Shown: positions 16,628 to 25,900 of the stretch, in pieces | Layout: each line of letters opens with the position of its first letter | How positions within the stretch are numbered: the first letter of the stretch is position 1 | Made by a program: the position numbers and the translations under genes | Notes under the pieces: model-generated | What the model was told of the DNA's origin: nothing | Databases searched by the model: none | What the model saw: the letters and a program-made list of their open reading frames with translations, nothing else | Origin: JAHEDT01 sp963825615 | GTDB taxonomy: Bacteria > Desulfobacterota > Desulfuromonadia > Desulfuromonadales > BM103 | Assembly: GCA_963825615.1 (NCBI GenBank) | Contig: CAWGTV010000001.1 | Span: 124,001 to 188,000 of the forward strand | DNA length: 64,000 nt | Direction of reading: 5' to 3'

Positions 16628-17344
16628 CTAACGCCCAAGTCGAAGGCGCAACTCGGAAACCCACAATCGGATCTGTTCGTTCCCCGGCGCGGTGTCTTCA
16701 TACAACTCATACTGCGACAGGGCGCATTCGGGGTTATTCAGATAAAGGTCGCATAGGATACCGAGGTTCCTGCGAATCGGGAGATAATCCGGGTAGAGCA
16801 TAAGGGACTGCTCATACACCTTCTTCGCTTCGTCAAAACGTCCTTTCCGGCGCAGCATCAACCCGTATTCGTTGCTGGCTACCGGGTGTCCAGGCAGCAG
16901 TTCCAGGGCGGTTTTCAGATACATTTCAGCCGCCTCCGACTTATCGACCTTGTTGCAGGCAATCGCAAGATTGATGTAAGGGGCTGTCACCCCGGGGGAG
17001 CCTTCAACAACCTTGTCAAGCAATTCGATCGCCCGGTTGTAATCGCCGTTTCCCATGGAATCAACCGCCTGTTCGAAAAAGCGGCGAGATTCTGCATCAA
17101 GGTTTGAACTCTCTGTGATGACGAACCCTCTGCGGCCATCGTCTAAACGTTCCACAACCGGCCCTTTGGCCGCAGGGGGGGCCATGGCAACACGCTGAGG
17201 CTTCATATTTACATCGCCTGCACATCCCGAGAGCAACACCAACATGAGAACCAGCAACAGGGCCCATAAGCGTTGGCGCGCTTGAGACCGGCACTGTCGC
17301 TCACCAGGGGGACTCTTCATGGTTGAATTCGTCACCTTTCGCAC
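16628..17344 (-). CDS. TPR-repeat lipoprotein
   Basis: 238 residues; the start may instead be the Met at 17320. Lipoprotein signal peptide with lipobox (LLLVLMLVLLSGC). From about 80 to 235 there are at least four tetratricopeptide repeats (FFEQAVDSMGNGDYNRAIELL, YINLAIACNKVDKSEAAEMY, EYGLMLRRKGRFDEAKKVY, LGILCDLYLNNPECALSQY). It is probably held in the outer membrane as a protein-protein scaffold, comparable in kind to the TPR lipoprotein GltE of the Myxococcus gliding machine. Six bp after the 1032-residue TPR gene. Confidence 0.85.
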   Translation of the reverse strand: MRKVTNSTMKSPPGERQCRSQARQRLWALLLVLMLVLLSGCAGDVNMKPQRVAMAPPAAKGPVVERLDDGRRGFVITESSNLDAESRRFFEQAVDSMGNGDYNRAIELLDKVVEGSPGVTAPYINLAIACNKVDKSEAAEMYLKTALELLPGHPVASNEYGLMLRRKGRFDEAKKVYEQSLMLYPDYLPIRRNLGILCDLYLNNPECALSQYELYEDTAPGNEQIRLWVSELRLRLGR

Positions 17345-17349
17345 CTTTC

Positions 17350-20300
17350 TTATTCCATCACAGCTGCGGGCACGGCATCTTTTTTTACGATATCCTCTAC
17401 CTGACCGGCCGCCGTCGGCCCCTCTTCTACCGTTGCGGCGACAGGCGGCTTAGTGCCGGCAGAGAAGCTGTATGCTTCGAGTGAAGTGATGATTTCGGTT
17501 TCCTCTTCGGGTTTTGCGTAACGTGCTGGCACGAAGACGGCCAGCTTTGCCAGGCTTTTATCGATCCATGTGTTGTAAACGCCCAGAGAGATCAAGGCGA
17601 GATTGCTTTCATGCACCTCGATAGCCTTTTCTTCAAAGGGATACGCCTGCTCCTCGATGGCCAACTCATACTCTTCCATTTCCAAGGGGCTCAATCCGTC
17701 AGGTCGTTCGGAATCCATGAGCGCCTTGCTGAAGTGAGCATAGATTTCGGCCAAATAGAAGGTTGCCGCTGCGGTCACCTCCCCGATCTCGTAATCGATA
17801 AGCCGGCTGAATTCCTGGGCCGTCGTCTTCATTTGCTCCTTTTTCTTACGGAGATTAACGTCAAACGGCTTGACAAGCTTGACCGCCTCAAACTGTTCAT
17901 AGCTCACCTGTGCCAGAACCAGGCCGGCCTTGGCTGCCAGGAATCGGGTACGGTCTGTTCGCCCGTCACCTGCGGCAGCATCGATCGCAACGATTTGCCT
18001 GAGTTCGTTCAAATACTCCTGGCGCTTCTGTTGTTTTTCAAGAATTTCGGCCATCTTGTTGCGTGTCTCAAGGTGTATCCCAACCGGTTGGGGGAAATAG
18101 GCCACATAGCGTCGACCGACCTCAAGAACCCGGTTGAGACTGCCTGCCTGTTCATGCAGCTCCAAAGCAACCAGCAAGGCTTCCTGACGAATTGCATCGT
18201 CATCGGACTCCCTTTCAATCCGTTCGTACTCTTCTGCGGCTTGGGAAAGTTTGCCGTCCTGTCGATAGACATAGGCGATTTTCTTGGTGACGTCGGCCTG
18301 CAGGGCGTGCCCGGAAAAGTCGTTACGGAAACCGGTCAGAACGCTTGCAGCCTTCTCCCAATCCTTGAGTAGAATCAGTGCCGTCGCCGCATCGTATTCG
18401 GCTGTAGGCCTAATTGCTGAAGTCGGAGCCAGGGTTCCCACCCTCAGGAAATGATCGGCAGCCAGAGCGTAGTCCTCGAGGGCGTTGGCTTGTTCGCCCT
18501 GTTTGTAGATCGACGCTGCCAAGTTGTCGAACAATTGAGTTCGCGACTCGTCGTCCTCTGGAAGCAGGGCCAGCACCTCAACGTAGGCAGATTCGGCCTC
18601 TCGGTATAATTCCAGTTCGTAAGACGCATGCGCGACGACCAGCCAGGCGGATCGCAGGACATTTACGTCGGCCCCGGGAAAAGTCTCAATCAGCAGCTGT
18701 GCTGCCGCCAGCGCCGGAGCATGGTCGCCCATGCCGTAAAGATCGTCTGCCGCCGCACCAAGCACCACAGCGGCCTTGTCATGTGTGGGGAAAGTCTCGG
18801 CAAACAACAGGGAGCTGCGCACAACCTCGCGCCTGACAGGGTCACGGTCTACCTGCGCAACCAACTCAAGTTGCTGCCGGTACGCATAGACAGCTGCATA
18901 ACCGGCTTTCGATGATTGTTCATGCAGTTCATAGGTGTAGGCTGTCTTTTCATATTCAATAGCAGCCTCAGCAAAAGAACGGTTTTCCAGCAACAGATCA
19001 GCGAGCTGGTAATTGATGACCGGCGACTCTTCCTCACGAGGGAAGGAGACAAGGAACTGCCGATACCAGTGCAGCGCCTCGGCAAGATTGACAGGCTGTT
19101 CTTCAACACGTTTCGGGTTCTGGTACAGCGCATGATAATGGTTTGCCAGGTCCGTCAGGTTGCTTTTCAGATAAGCAATGACATCCTGACGCTCACCTGG
19201 ATCGAAATACTGCCAGTATTCGGCCATCAATCCGTAATGCGTGGCAAAGGCTTTTTTCGATTCAATAACCAGTGTCGGGAAACCGCCGGCGGTATTGATC
19301 TCGATGATACGCATTTGGAACAATGGGGCCTTGCTGTGGAACGGATTGCGACTCAAGTAGGCGTTGTAGGTGGCGACGGCGTCGCTGTAACGGCGCTTGG
19401 TGAAATAATATTCACCTAGATTACGGTAAACGCTGTCCTCATAATCACGCCGGCCGTAGCGGGAAAAGTAGTCAACAACCGTATCGGCTCCACCGAGATA
19501 TGAAAAACTCAGGCTGATAACGCGGAACGTGTCTTCAATCCGTTTACGCTCCGGTTCATCTTCGGTCTGCTCGAAGTCATATCCTACAGCCACATTGTAA
19601 TCAAGAACGGCAATGAAATTGTGTAACGCCTCTTCGTAAAGTTCCTGCTTGTAAAATGTCCATCCCAGCTTATATAGGGCAAGCTGATAGAAGGTCGATG
19701 CGACACCAAGGTTGACGATGTTTTTGTAGGAGTCCTCAGCATCGAGGTATTTCCGATGACTGAAGAAATATTCGGCACGCCGGAACTGAACTTCGTCAAG
19801 GTACCGGGATTGCGGGAATTCACGCACCAGCTGCTCCATGACGGCCATGGCCTCCTCGATCCGGCCCAACTCCTCATAGGCACGAGACATCTGGTACAGA
19901 ACCTGATCATTGCGATCGTAGAGCGGGTACTCGTTTAGCAATTTTCGATAAAGTGCAATCGCCTCAAGCGGCCCGGTCTTTTCCAGATCAGCGATCGCCT
20001 GGTCCGTGCCGGGGCCAGCCATGGAGACCGACGACAGGGACGGACCGTCGGTTGCCCGTCGTTCGAAATCAGCTTCCGATTCCGCATGATCCATCCCTTT
20101 CATGGACGGCACGTCAGGGGCTGAAACATTTGGCCGGTTTCCAGGCTCGGGGGTTGTCATTTTTGCAACAGACGTGCTTGCTTCACCTTCAGAGATGAGA
20201 CCATATTCCTTCTCGACCTTGAGGTCAGCCAACCGGCGAATGGCCTCGGGGGCAATGGGAGAATCCTGTGCTTCTTCAAGAAACCGTTGATAACTCTCCA

Positions 20301-20448
20301 TTGCATTTTCAAGACCGCCGGTGACCTTTTCATCGTTGATGACTATCTCCCGATTGCGCAATTCGGCAATCGTTCCCTGATGATCAACCGGAGAACAGGC
20401 GGTACAGATAATTGGCAGCGAAATCATGAAGAGTTGCAATCGTCTCAT
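17350..20448 (-). CDS. Large TPR-repeat envelope lipoprotein
   Basis: 1032 residues with a short lipoprotein signal (LFMISLPIICTAC). Many TPR-like helical pairs follow from about 165 to 800 (IALYRKLLNEYPLYDRNDQ, AMAVMEQLVREFPQSRYLDE, DAVATYNAYLSRNPFHSKAP, AAEEYERIERESDDDAIRQE). The last 80 residues are low complexity and Ala/Glu-rich. It should be a periplasmic scaffold attached to a membrane. Start overlaps the upstream stop by 4 bp. No enzymatic motif seen. Confidence 0.85.
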   Translation of the reverse strand: MRRLQLFMISLPIICTACSPVDHQGTIAELRNREIVINDEKVTGGLENAMESYQRFLEEAQDSPIAPEAIRRLADLKVEKEYGLISEGEASTSVAKMTTPEPGNRPNVSAPDVPSMKGMDHAESEADFERRATDGPSLSSVSMAGPGTDQAIADLEKTGPLEAIALYRKLLNEYPLYDRNDQVLYQMSRAYEELGRIEEAMAVMEQLVREFPQSRYLDEVQFRRAEYFFSHRKYLDAEDSYKNIVNLGVASTFYQLALYKLGWTFYKQELYEEALHNFIAVLDYNVAVGYDFEQTEDEPERKRIEDTFRVISLSFSYLGGADTVVDYFSRYGRRDYEDSVYRNLGEYYFTKRRYSDAVATYNAYLSRNPFHSKAPLFQMRIIEINTAGGFPTLVIESKKAFATHYGLMAEYWQYFDPGERQDVIAYLKSNLTDLANHYHALYQNPKRVEEQPVNLAEALHWYRQFLVSFPREEESPVINYQLADLLLENRSFAEAAIEYEKTAYTYELHEQSSKAGYAAVYAYRQQLELVAQVDRDPVRREVVRSSLLFAETFPTHDKAAVVLGAAADDLYGMGDHAPALAAAQLLIETFPGADVNVLRSAWLVVAHASYELELYREAESAYVEVLALLPEDDESRTQLFDNLAASIYKQGEQANALEDYALAADHFLRVGTLAPTSAIRPTAEYDAATALILLKDWEKAASVLTGFRNDFSGHALQADVTKKIAYVYRQDGKLSQAAEEYERIERESDDDAIRQEALLVALELHEQAGSLNRVLEVGRRYVAYFPQPVGIHLETRNKMAEILEKQQKRQEYLNELRQIVAIDAAAGDGRTDRTRFLAAKAGLVLAQVSYEQFEAVKLVKPFDVNLRKKKEQMKTTAQEFSRLIDYEIGEVTAAATFYLAEIYAHFSKALMDSERPDGLSPLEMEEYELAIEEQAYPFEEKAIEVHESNLALISLGVYNTWIDKSLAKLAVFVPARYAKPEEETEIITSLEAYSFSAGTKPPVAATVEEGPTAAGQVEDIVKKDAVPAAVME

Positions 20449-22340
20449 TGCTCACCCCTCTCCTGTCCCTGAGCCCTGGCGGCACGATCAAAGCTGTCAG
20501 CCATTGCAAAACGTGCTTTGATCTGAAATTCTTCAAGTCGTTCCCGACGTCGGATCAACTCGTTAACAGCGATCGTCTCAATCATGTGTCCCTGACGAGA
20601 CATGAGAGTTTTGAGTTTTTCCCCGGCGGCTGCAATACGGATACGCTGGCGGCGGATCGCCTGATCGTATCCCTGGTAGCTCTGCGTGGCAGCCTGACGA
20701 ATTCGCACAAACGATTCGTATTGATGCTGTAATTGTTCAACGTCCCGTCGCAGATTGTGAAGATTCTGATAGGCGGTCGTCAGGCGCCGGTCATAGTCGG
20801 TCTGTATGTGCCATCTCAGAAGCCCACGCAAACGCCGGATACGGCTCGCAAGATCCTGCGGAAATTCTTTCATTTCATCTGAGCCCATGAATTCCACCAG
20901 GCGATCAATGCGTTCTGTTATCACCCGTTCTTCTGCGGTCGCCAGAAAATCTGGCCGCGGTGCAACCAGCATGGCCTTCAGACGCTGTTCGATCCGCTCC
21001 TTCTGCTCAAGTCGAAGGCGCATCTGTGAATCAAGTTGCTGGAACCTGTTATCGATTTCGGGAAGCAATGGCTGGTAATATTCACGGCGCTTCACGATGA
21101 TCTCCTCGAAAGCATCCAGATCACATGTCCAGCGCTCAAGTTTTCGGCGCAACTGCTCCAAGTCCATATAATTCTTCAACATTTCCTGAAAAGCGTGTGA
21201 AGCCATCAATTCGATCAAGTAATAGGTTTCTGGCGCCTCCGGCAACTCACGCAACCTGACGACCCAATTGGCATCCTGTTTCAGTTCTTCCCGCGTCAGT
21301 GCTGGGAGAAATTTGCCTTCGCGAATACTTTTGATGGATTCGCCAAGCTTACCGATTTCAATTCCGAACTCTCTCAGGGCTCGTCCGTACATCAAGGCTG
21401 CCGTGCTGTAGGCATCCATCTTGCCGTACGCATAAGGAACCGCTAGCATGGCTTCCTGAACTGCAAGGTCCGTCACTTCGCGTTCCGCCAAAAGACTCCA
21501 CGGAACCAGGGCGCGGGCAAAATGATCCTGAGAAGCGTCAGCCCAACCCGATCCAAGCAGTGCGCGATTGGAAAATGGCCCTTCGAGTCGGACACGGTCA
21601 AAAAGTTCCTTAGCGCCTTCAAAATTACCTTCTGTAAGCAAATGGTCACCGAGGACAAGGTTCGACTTGTCCCTGATTGCCCGCGTAAGCGGCGTATTAA
21701 GGGTAAGCCGTCCGGTGAGATCGAGATGATTGCGCCCCTCCTGCTCCTGCCCGGCTCCGAGCAGGGCAATTCCAAGGTTGTAACCTGCAAAACCTTGGAG
21801 GCTGTCGACGTTCTGAAGCTCGGACAATATTGTCGCAGCTTCGGTGAAGCGGCCATTCGCCATAAAAACCTGTGCCCTCAGGAAAGCCAGGTCGTCTCGC
21901 AACTCTTCCGGAACGTTTCCATCGATGCGATCGAGCGCAAACATGGCGTTGAGTGGTTGATCCTTCTGAAAATAGATTCTTGCCAATCGGAAGATCGCTT
22001 CGTTACGCACCTCTTCCTCAACATTGCCATTGATGACCGCGGTAATGGCCCGTCCGGCGCGCAGATGCATCCTGTAGGCCAGCTCGAAATCCCCCACGTC
22101 GAATTCGGCGACATCGACATATTGAAAGAGAGAATCCAGTTCCGGCTGATCGACCCCGTGATGCTGTACCAGTTCGGTATCGAGCCTGGCAATGGCATCA
22201 AACCACTCTTCCTGGAAAGCGTAAAAGAGAGCCTCCCCGAGATAGAGGTCCTTCAATTCTTCGGGTGCCTTTCTCCCTGCGGCCAACGCAGAGGAGCTCA
22301 GCAGCCAGAGACTTATGAGAATAACGATCAGCCTGGGCAT
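20445..22340 (-). CDS. TPR and coiled-coil periplasmic protein
   Basis: 631 residues with a Sec signal peptide (MPRLIVILISLWLLSSSALAAG) and no lipobox. Residues 25-330 contain TPR-like helices (LYLGEALFYAFQEEWFDAIA, AIFRLARIYFQKDQPLNAMF, AGYNLGIALLGAGQEQEGRN). Residues 395-625 are mostly long coiled coil (QLDSQMRLRLEQKERIEQRL, NLHNLRRDVEQLQHQYESF). Probably a soluble or membrane-associated scaffold in the periplasm. Four bp after the small 22344 gene. Confidence 0.82.
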   Translation of the reverse strand: MPRLIVILISLWLLSSSALAAGRKAPEELKDLYLGEALFYAFQEEWFDAIARLDTELVQHHGVDQPELDSLFQYVDVAEFDVGDFELAYRMHLRAGRAITAVINGNVEEEVRNEAIFRLARIYFQKDQPLNAMFALDRIDGNVPEELRDDLAFLRAQVFMANGRFTEAATILSELQNVDSLQGFAGYNLGIALLGAGQEQEGRNHLDLTGRLTLNTPLTRAIRDKSNLVLGDHLLTEGNFEGAKELFDRVRLEGPFSNRALLGSGWADASQDHFARALVPWSLLAEREVTDLAVQEAMLAVPYAYGKMDAYSTAALMYGRALREFGIEIGKLGESIKSIREGKFLPALTREELKQDANWVVRLRELPEAPETYYLIELMASHAFQEMLKNYMDLEQLRRKLERWTCDLDAFEEIIVKRREYYQPLLPEIDNRFQQLDSQMRLRLEQKERIEQRLKAMLVAPRPDFLATAEERVITERIDRLVEFMGSDEMKEFPQDLASRIRRLRGLLRWHIQTDYDRRLTTAYQNLHNLRRDVEQLQHQYESFVRIRQAATQSYQGYDQAIRRQRIRIAAAGEKLKTLMSRQGHMIETIAVNELIRRRERLEEFQIKARFAMADSFDRAARAQGQERGEQ

Positions 22341-22343
22341 GAC

Positions 22344-22886
22344 TTACCTGTCATTCATGGTGATGCCCTGTTGAGCCAGGGTTATTTCCACGATACTGGG
22401 GCCGACATCCTTTTTGACAGCGGAACTCCCTGTGAGCTCAAAAGCGCTTCCTCCCTCTGTCAATCCCTTGAGATTCACCTGCAGGGCATGTTCGCCGGTC
22501 GCGATGTTCCCGGTGTAGATCCGCTGGACACCACCCATACGCAACGCCTCAAGTTCCTTGAAAGTGTAGAGATGATATGCAACCGGCCTCCCGTCGAGCA
22601 TGATTTCGACCGAGTCGAGCCTGAATAGTTCGCCTTCAGCCAGCGCCATGAACAGTGAGACTTGGGTGTTCGAAGGGAAGAGGAGCTTCTCTTCCATCTG
22701 GTTCAGTTCCTCGGCAATGGAGAGGACATCGCCTTTGATCTCCTGAATCTGCTCGTCGAGGCCCTTGATCTGCTCTCTAGTGACGTCCTGTGCGTAAACA
22801 CAACAACTCCAGACACATATTGAAATCCCTGATAAAATGATTTTCATGGTTTTGTTCATAGCATTAACCTTCCATTCATGATTCAC
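22344..22886 (-). CDS. Exported protein of the DUF11-Exb operon, unknown function
   Basis: 180 residues or 171 if the Met before NKTMKIILSG is used; that start places a signal peptide (KIILSGISICVWSCCVYAQD) at the N-terminus. A short coiled coil (LDEQIQEIKGDVLSIAEELNQMEEKL) precedes a beta-rich part with VEIMLDGRPVAYHLYTFKELEAL and TGEHALQVNLKG, reminiscent of small carbohydrate-binding-like or PEGA-like beta modules; not assigned. Lies 51 bp after the OmpA-barrel gene. Confidence 0.65.
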   Translation of the reverse strand: MNHEWKVNAMNKTMKIILSGISICVWSCCVYAQDVTREQIKGLDEQIQEIKGDVLSIAEELNQMEEKLLFPSNTQVSLFMALAEGELFRLDSVEIMLDGRPVAYHLYTFKELEALRMGGVQRIYTGNIATGEHALQVNLKGLTEGGSAFELTGSSAVKKDVGPSIVEITLAQQGITMNDR

Positions 22887-22937
22887 CTGTTCACGTCTTT
22901 CAAACCACAGGTCAACACACCTGACGGCTGCTGCCTG

Positions 22938-25900
22938 TCAGAGCTTCCCGATCAGGTTCACAAACACTCCTTGGCGCCGGTAATCCATATCGGTCAAATC
23001 ATCAGAAAAATCGCAGAAGTTGTAGCCGACTCCCGCCTTAAAGTTGTTGCCAAAATGGCGGTAGAGCGCGATAAGAACTCCGCTACGGCTGTCCTTTGCA
23101 TCTGTCAGGTCGAGCTTGCGCGCTTCTACGAGAGCATCCCAGCGGTGAATAAAGTGCCAGTCAGCCCGGATCACATAGAGGTGGGCGCTGCTGTCGAAAA
23201 AATCGGGGTTATTCCCCCGGTTCAGGGCGACTTGGCCGAAGCGGTAGGCATATTTGCCACCGATGGTCCATCGGGAGGTCAGGTCATACATGGCATCCAC
23301 GGCTGCAATATGAGTGCGCTGAATGTAATTTGTATCGGTCGACGAATTTTGTTCAGATGCCGGTTCGTTTAAGAAATAGGTGTATTTAAACAGCACATTC
23401 AGGCGGTCAAACTCTACGGGACGATAGGCATAACCCAAGACGGCTTCGGTATAATCGCCGTCATAGTTATCACCCAGGGAACTGTCACTGGTTGATATAT
23501 TGAGTTTTCCGACGATTCTCCAATCGGGTGTCAATTGGAATTTGAAACTGTTCTTGAACAACCAGGTCGTACGCTTGGAATCTCTTTCAGTCGCTTGCGT
23601 GGTGACATCCCTTCGGAATTCAATGCCACTGGCGACAGACAACCGGTCGAATCCGTACCCCAAACTGGCGCTCACCGCTTTCCGATCAAGTTCGGCTAAT
23701 GTGTAAGGGTCCTGCAAGGTTCCGAAATCGACGCTCGCATTCAAATTGAGCCGATCGGTCGGTGTAAGTTTCACCCCTGCAGAGTGGACAAGACCGGAAG
23801 GAACGTCGCCGTGGGTGTATTGCTCTTCCAGGTAAACACTGGCACTGTCCGAATAGCGGGAACGCACCCCGGACGTCATATTGCCCCGTCTTGCCAGAAG
23901 CCCATTATCCGTCCGCTCATTCTCCATCGTATAATTGACGTACATCGTGGATCGGTCGCTGTAGAGAAATTCGGTGCCGAGACTGGCCCCGGTACCGAAA
24001 TCCCCTGTGGAGATTTCTCCGTTGACATTCAAACGATCAGTCAGGCGCCAGTGCCCGCCGATACCGACCCGGCCGTTATCGTCGCGATTGCCGGTCGAAT
24101 GTAGCGTTTCCTGAACAAAACCGTATGCGGCCCAACGGGCGTGTGTGTCGTAGGACACCCGAAACACGCCATCGGTCCGATCCCCTTGCTCCTGGTCCGA
24201 GGAGACGGTCTCGGAGTTGTCCTGCCGGTTTTCCGTGCGCACCCCAGAACTCAGTGTCCAGTTCTTGTTGAGGAGGTAATCGATATCAACCTCCCCGGTT
24301 TGCGTTTCAAGGCCCTGATCTTGGACCAACATGTCCACTTTCAGATGAGCGTTCCAACTCTCGGCAACAGGCAAATCCATTGTCCCGCCATACTGAGTCA
24401 GGTCCGCGGCTGTGTACTCTCCGGGTGCGGAATACCCTTTTTCGAGGTCCTGAAGGTAGAAGGTCGCCCGGCCACGCCAGCGTCCTACCAGATCGCTGGC
24501 GTCAACACTGCCATCGACACGGTAGGCCTTCGCCTTGATTTCTTGGTCATCAAATTCGTTGACATCACTGAAGCTGTAACCGCCGTCATCCGTTGATGAT
24601 GTGATGTCACCAGGCCCTTTCGTCTGGCCTGCTTCGAGTTTGAGCCAGGTCGCAGTGGATTGACGTAATGTCACGTCAACACCACCCAGTCTGTTTTCAA
24701 TATCCTCTTCATCCTCAAAGTTCCCGGTCACTCCCAGTTTGACATGATCATTGAACCAATAATGAATTCTGCCGCCGGTCGCCGTTGTATTCAGGTCGCT
24801 GAACCCGGGAGTGAATTCGTAGCGAACCACGAGATAGACGGGGTTGCCGCTGATCGAATCAGTCGATACCAGCAGGTTATCCCCGGCTGTTGTAGGGAGG
24901 GCTTGTGACAGGAGGAGACGGCCCTGAATGTAATCGATGTCATAATCGAGCTCTGCTGTCAGGTTTTTTACACCAAGAACAATGCCGGAGACCTTATCGC
25001 GCACTTCTATACGAACTCTCTCCGATCCCTGCAGTACGTCCTGCTGACGGAGATAAAAGAGTGAACCGCCGGTGCCAAGAAACTCATCACGGCTGGCCAC
25101 GGTGCCCGGGTCTGCAGCAAACCCGTCCAGCAGGAGACGCGCCTCTCCAAATCCCGTCGTATCACGCGTCTGGTAATGCAGGTTGGCGCCGTAAAGATCT
25201 CGATCGACCTGCGCCAAATCGTTATCGGTATAGTCGACATTGAAATTGCCCCAGAGACCGTAGGTTGTGTCTTTTTCCATCTTGACGAAGAACTTGCCAC
25301 TGGTCGGGGCCATTTCCTCCACGGTGCTGTCGTCGCCAAACGTCGGATAGTGGCGATCCGGATCCATTCTCCTGAACATTGACTCGGGCGTTTTGTCCAT
25401 GAAATTAGAAAAGATATCGTCCAGTGTGCCTTCTCTGGTGTCAGCACTCGCCGTCAGCGACCAACCATTGTCAAATTTGCCATTGGAGAAGAACGCAAGG
25501 CGTCCTTGCAGGCTCGAGTCTTCGACGTAATTCTCGTTATCTCCTGATAGGAGTTTGGCCGGGCCGCTTGTGTCGTTGGCGATTACACTCATGTCCGCAA
25601 TCCCCACGGTGAACCAGTCGCTTTTGTCCAGTCCCAAGTCACGCAGGAACAGGTCTCCATTTCCCGACTGGTCAAGAACGGCAACTTCGACGGTATGCAA
25701 ACCTTCCGGGAGGATTTCTTCAGCAATGAAATTGCCCTTGTCGTCCACCGGCACAGGATGACCTGCCAGCCAGACACCATGACCCTCGGGAATTTCTTTG
25801 CCATGAACCTGGACCGTGCCGCCGCTTAGCGGGATATTCCGCGAAGCAATGCGACTCTCGCCGTAACCGGCCAAAAGCTCAACCTGAGGGTCCAGCATGA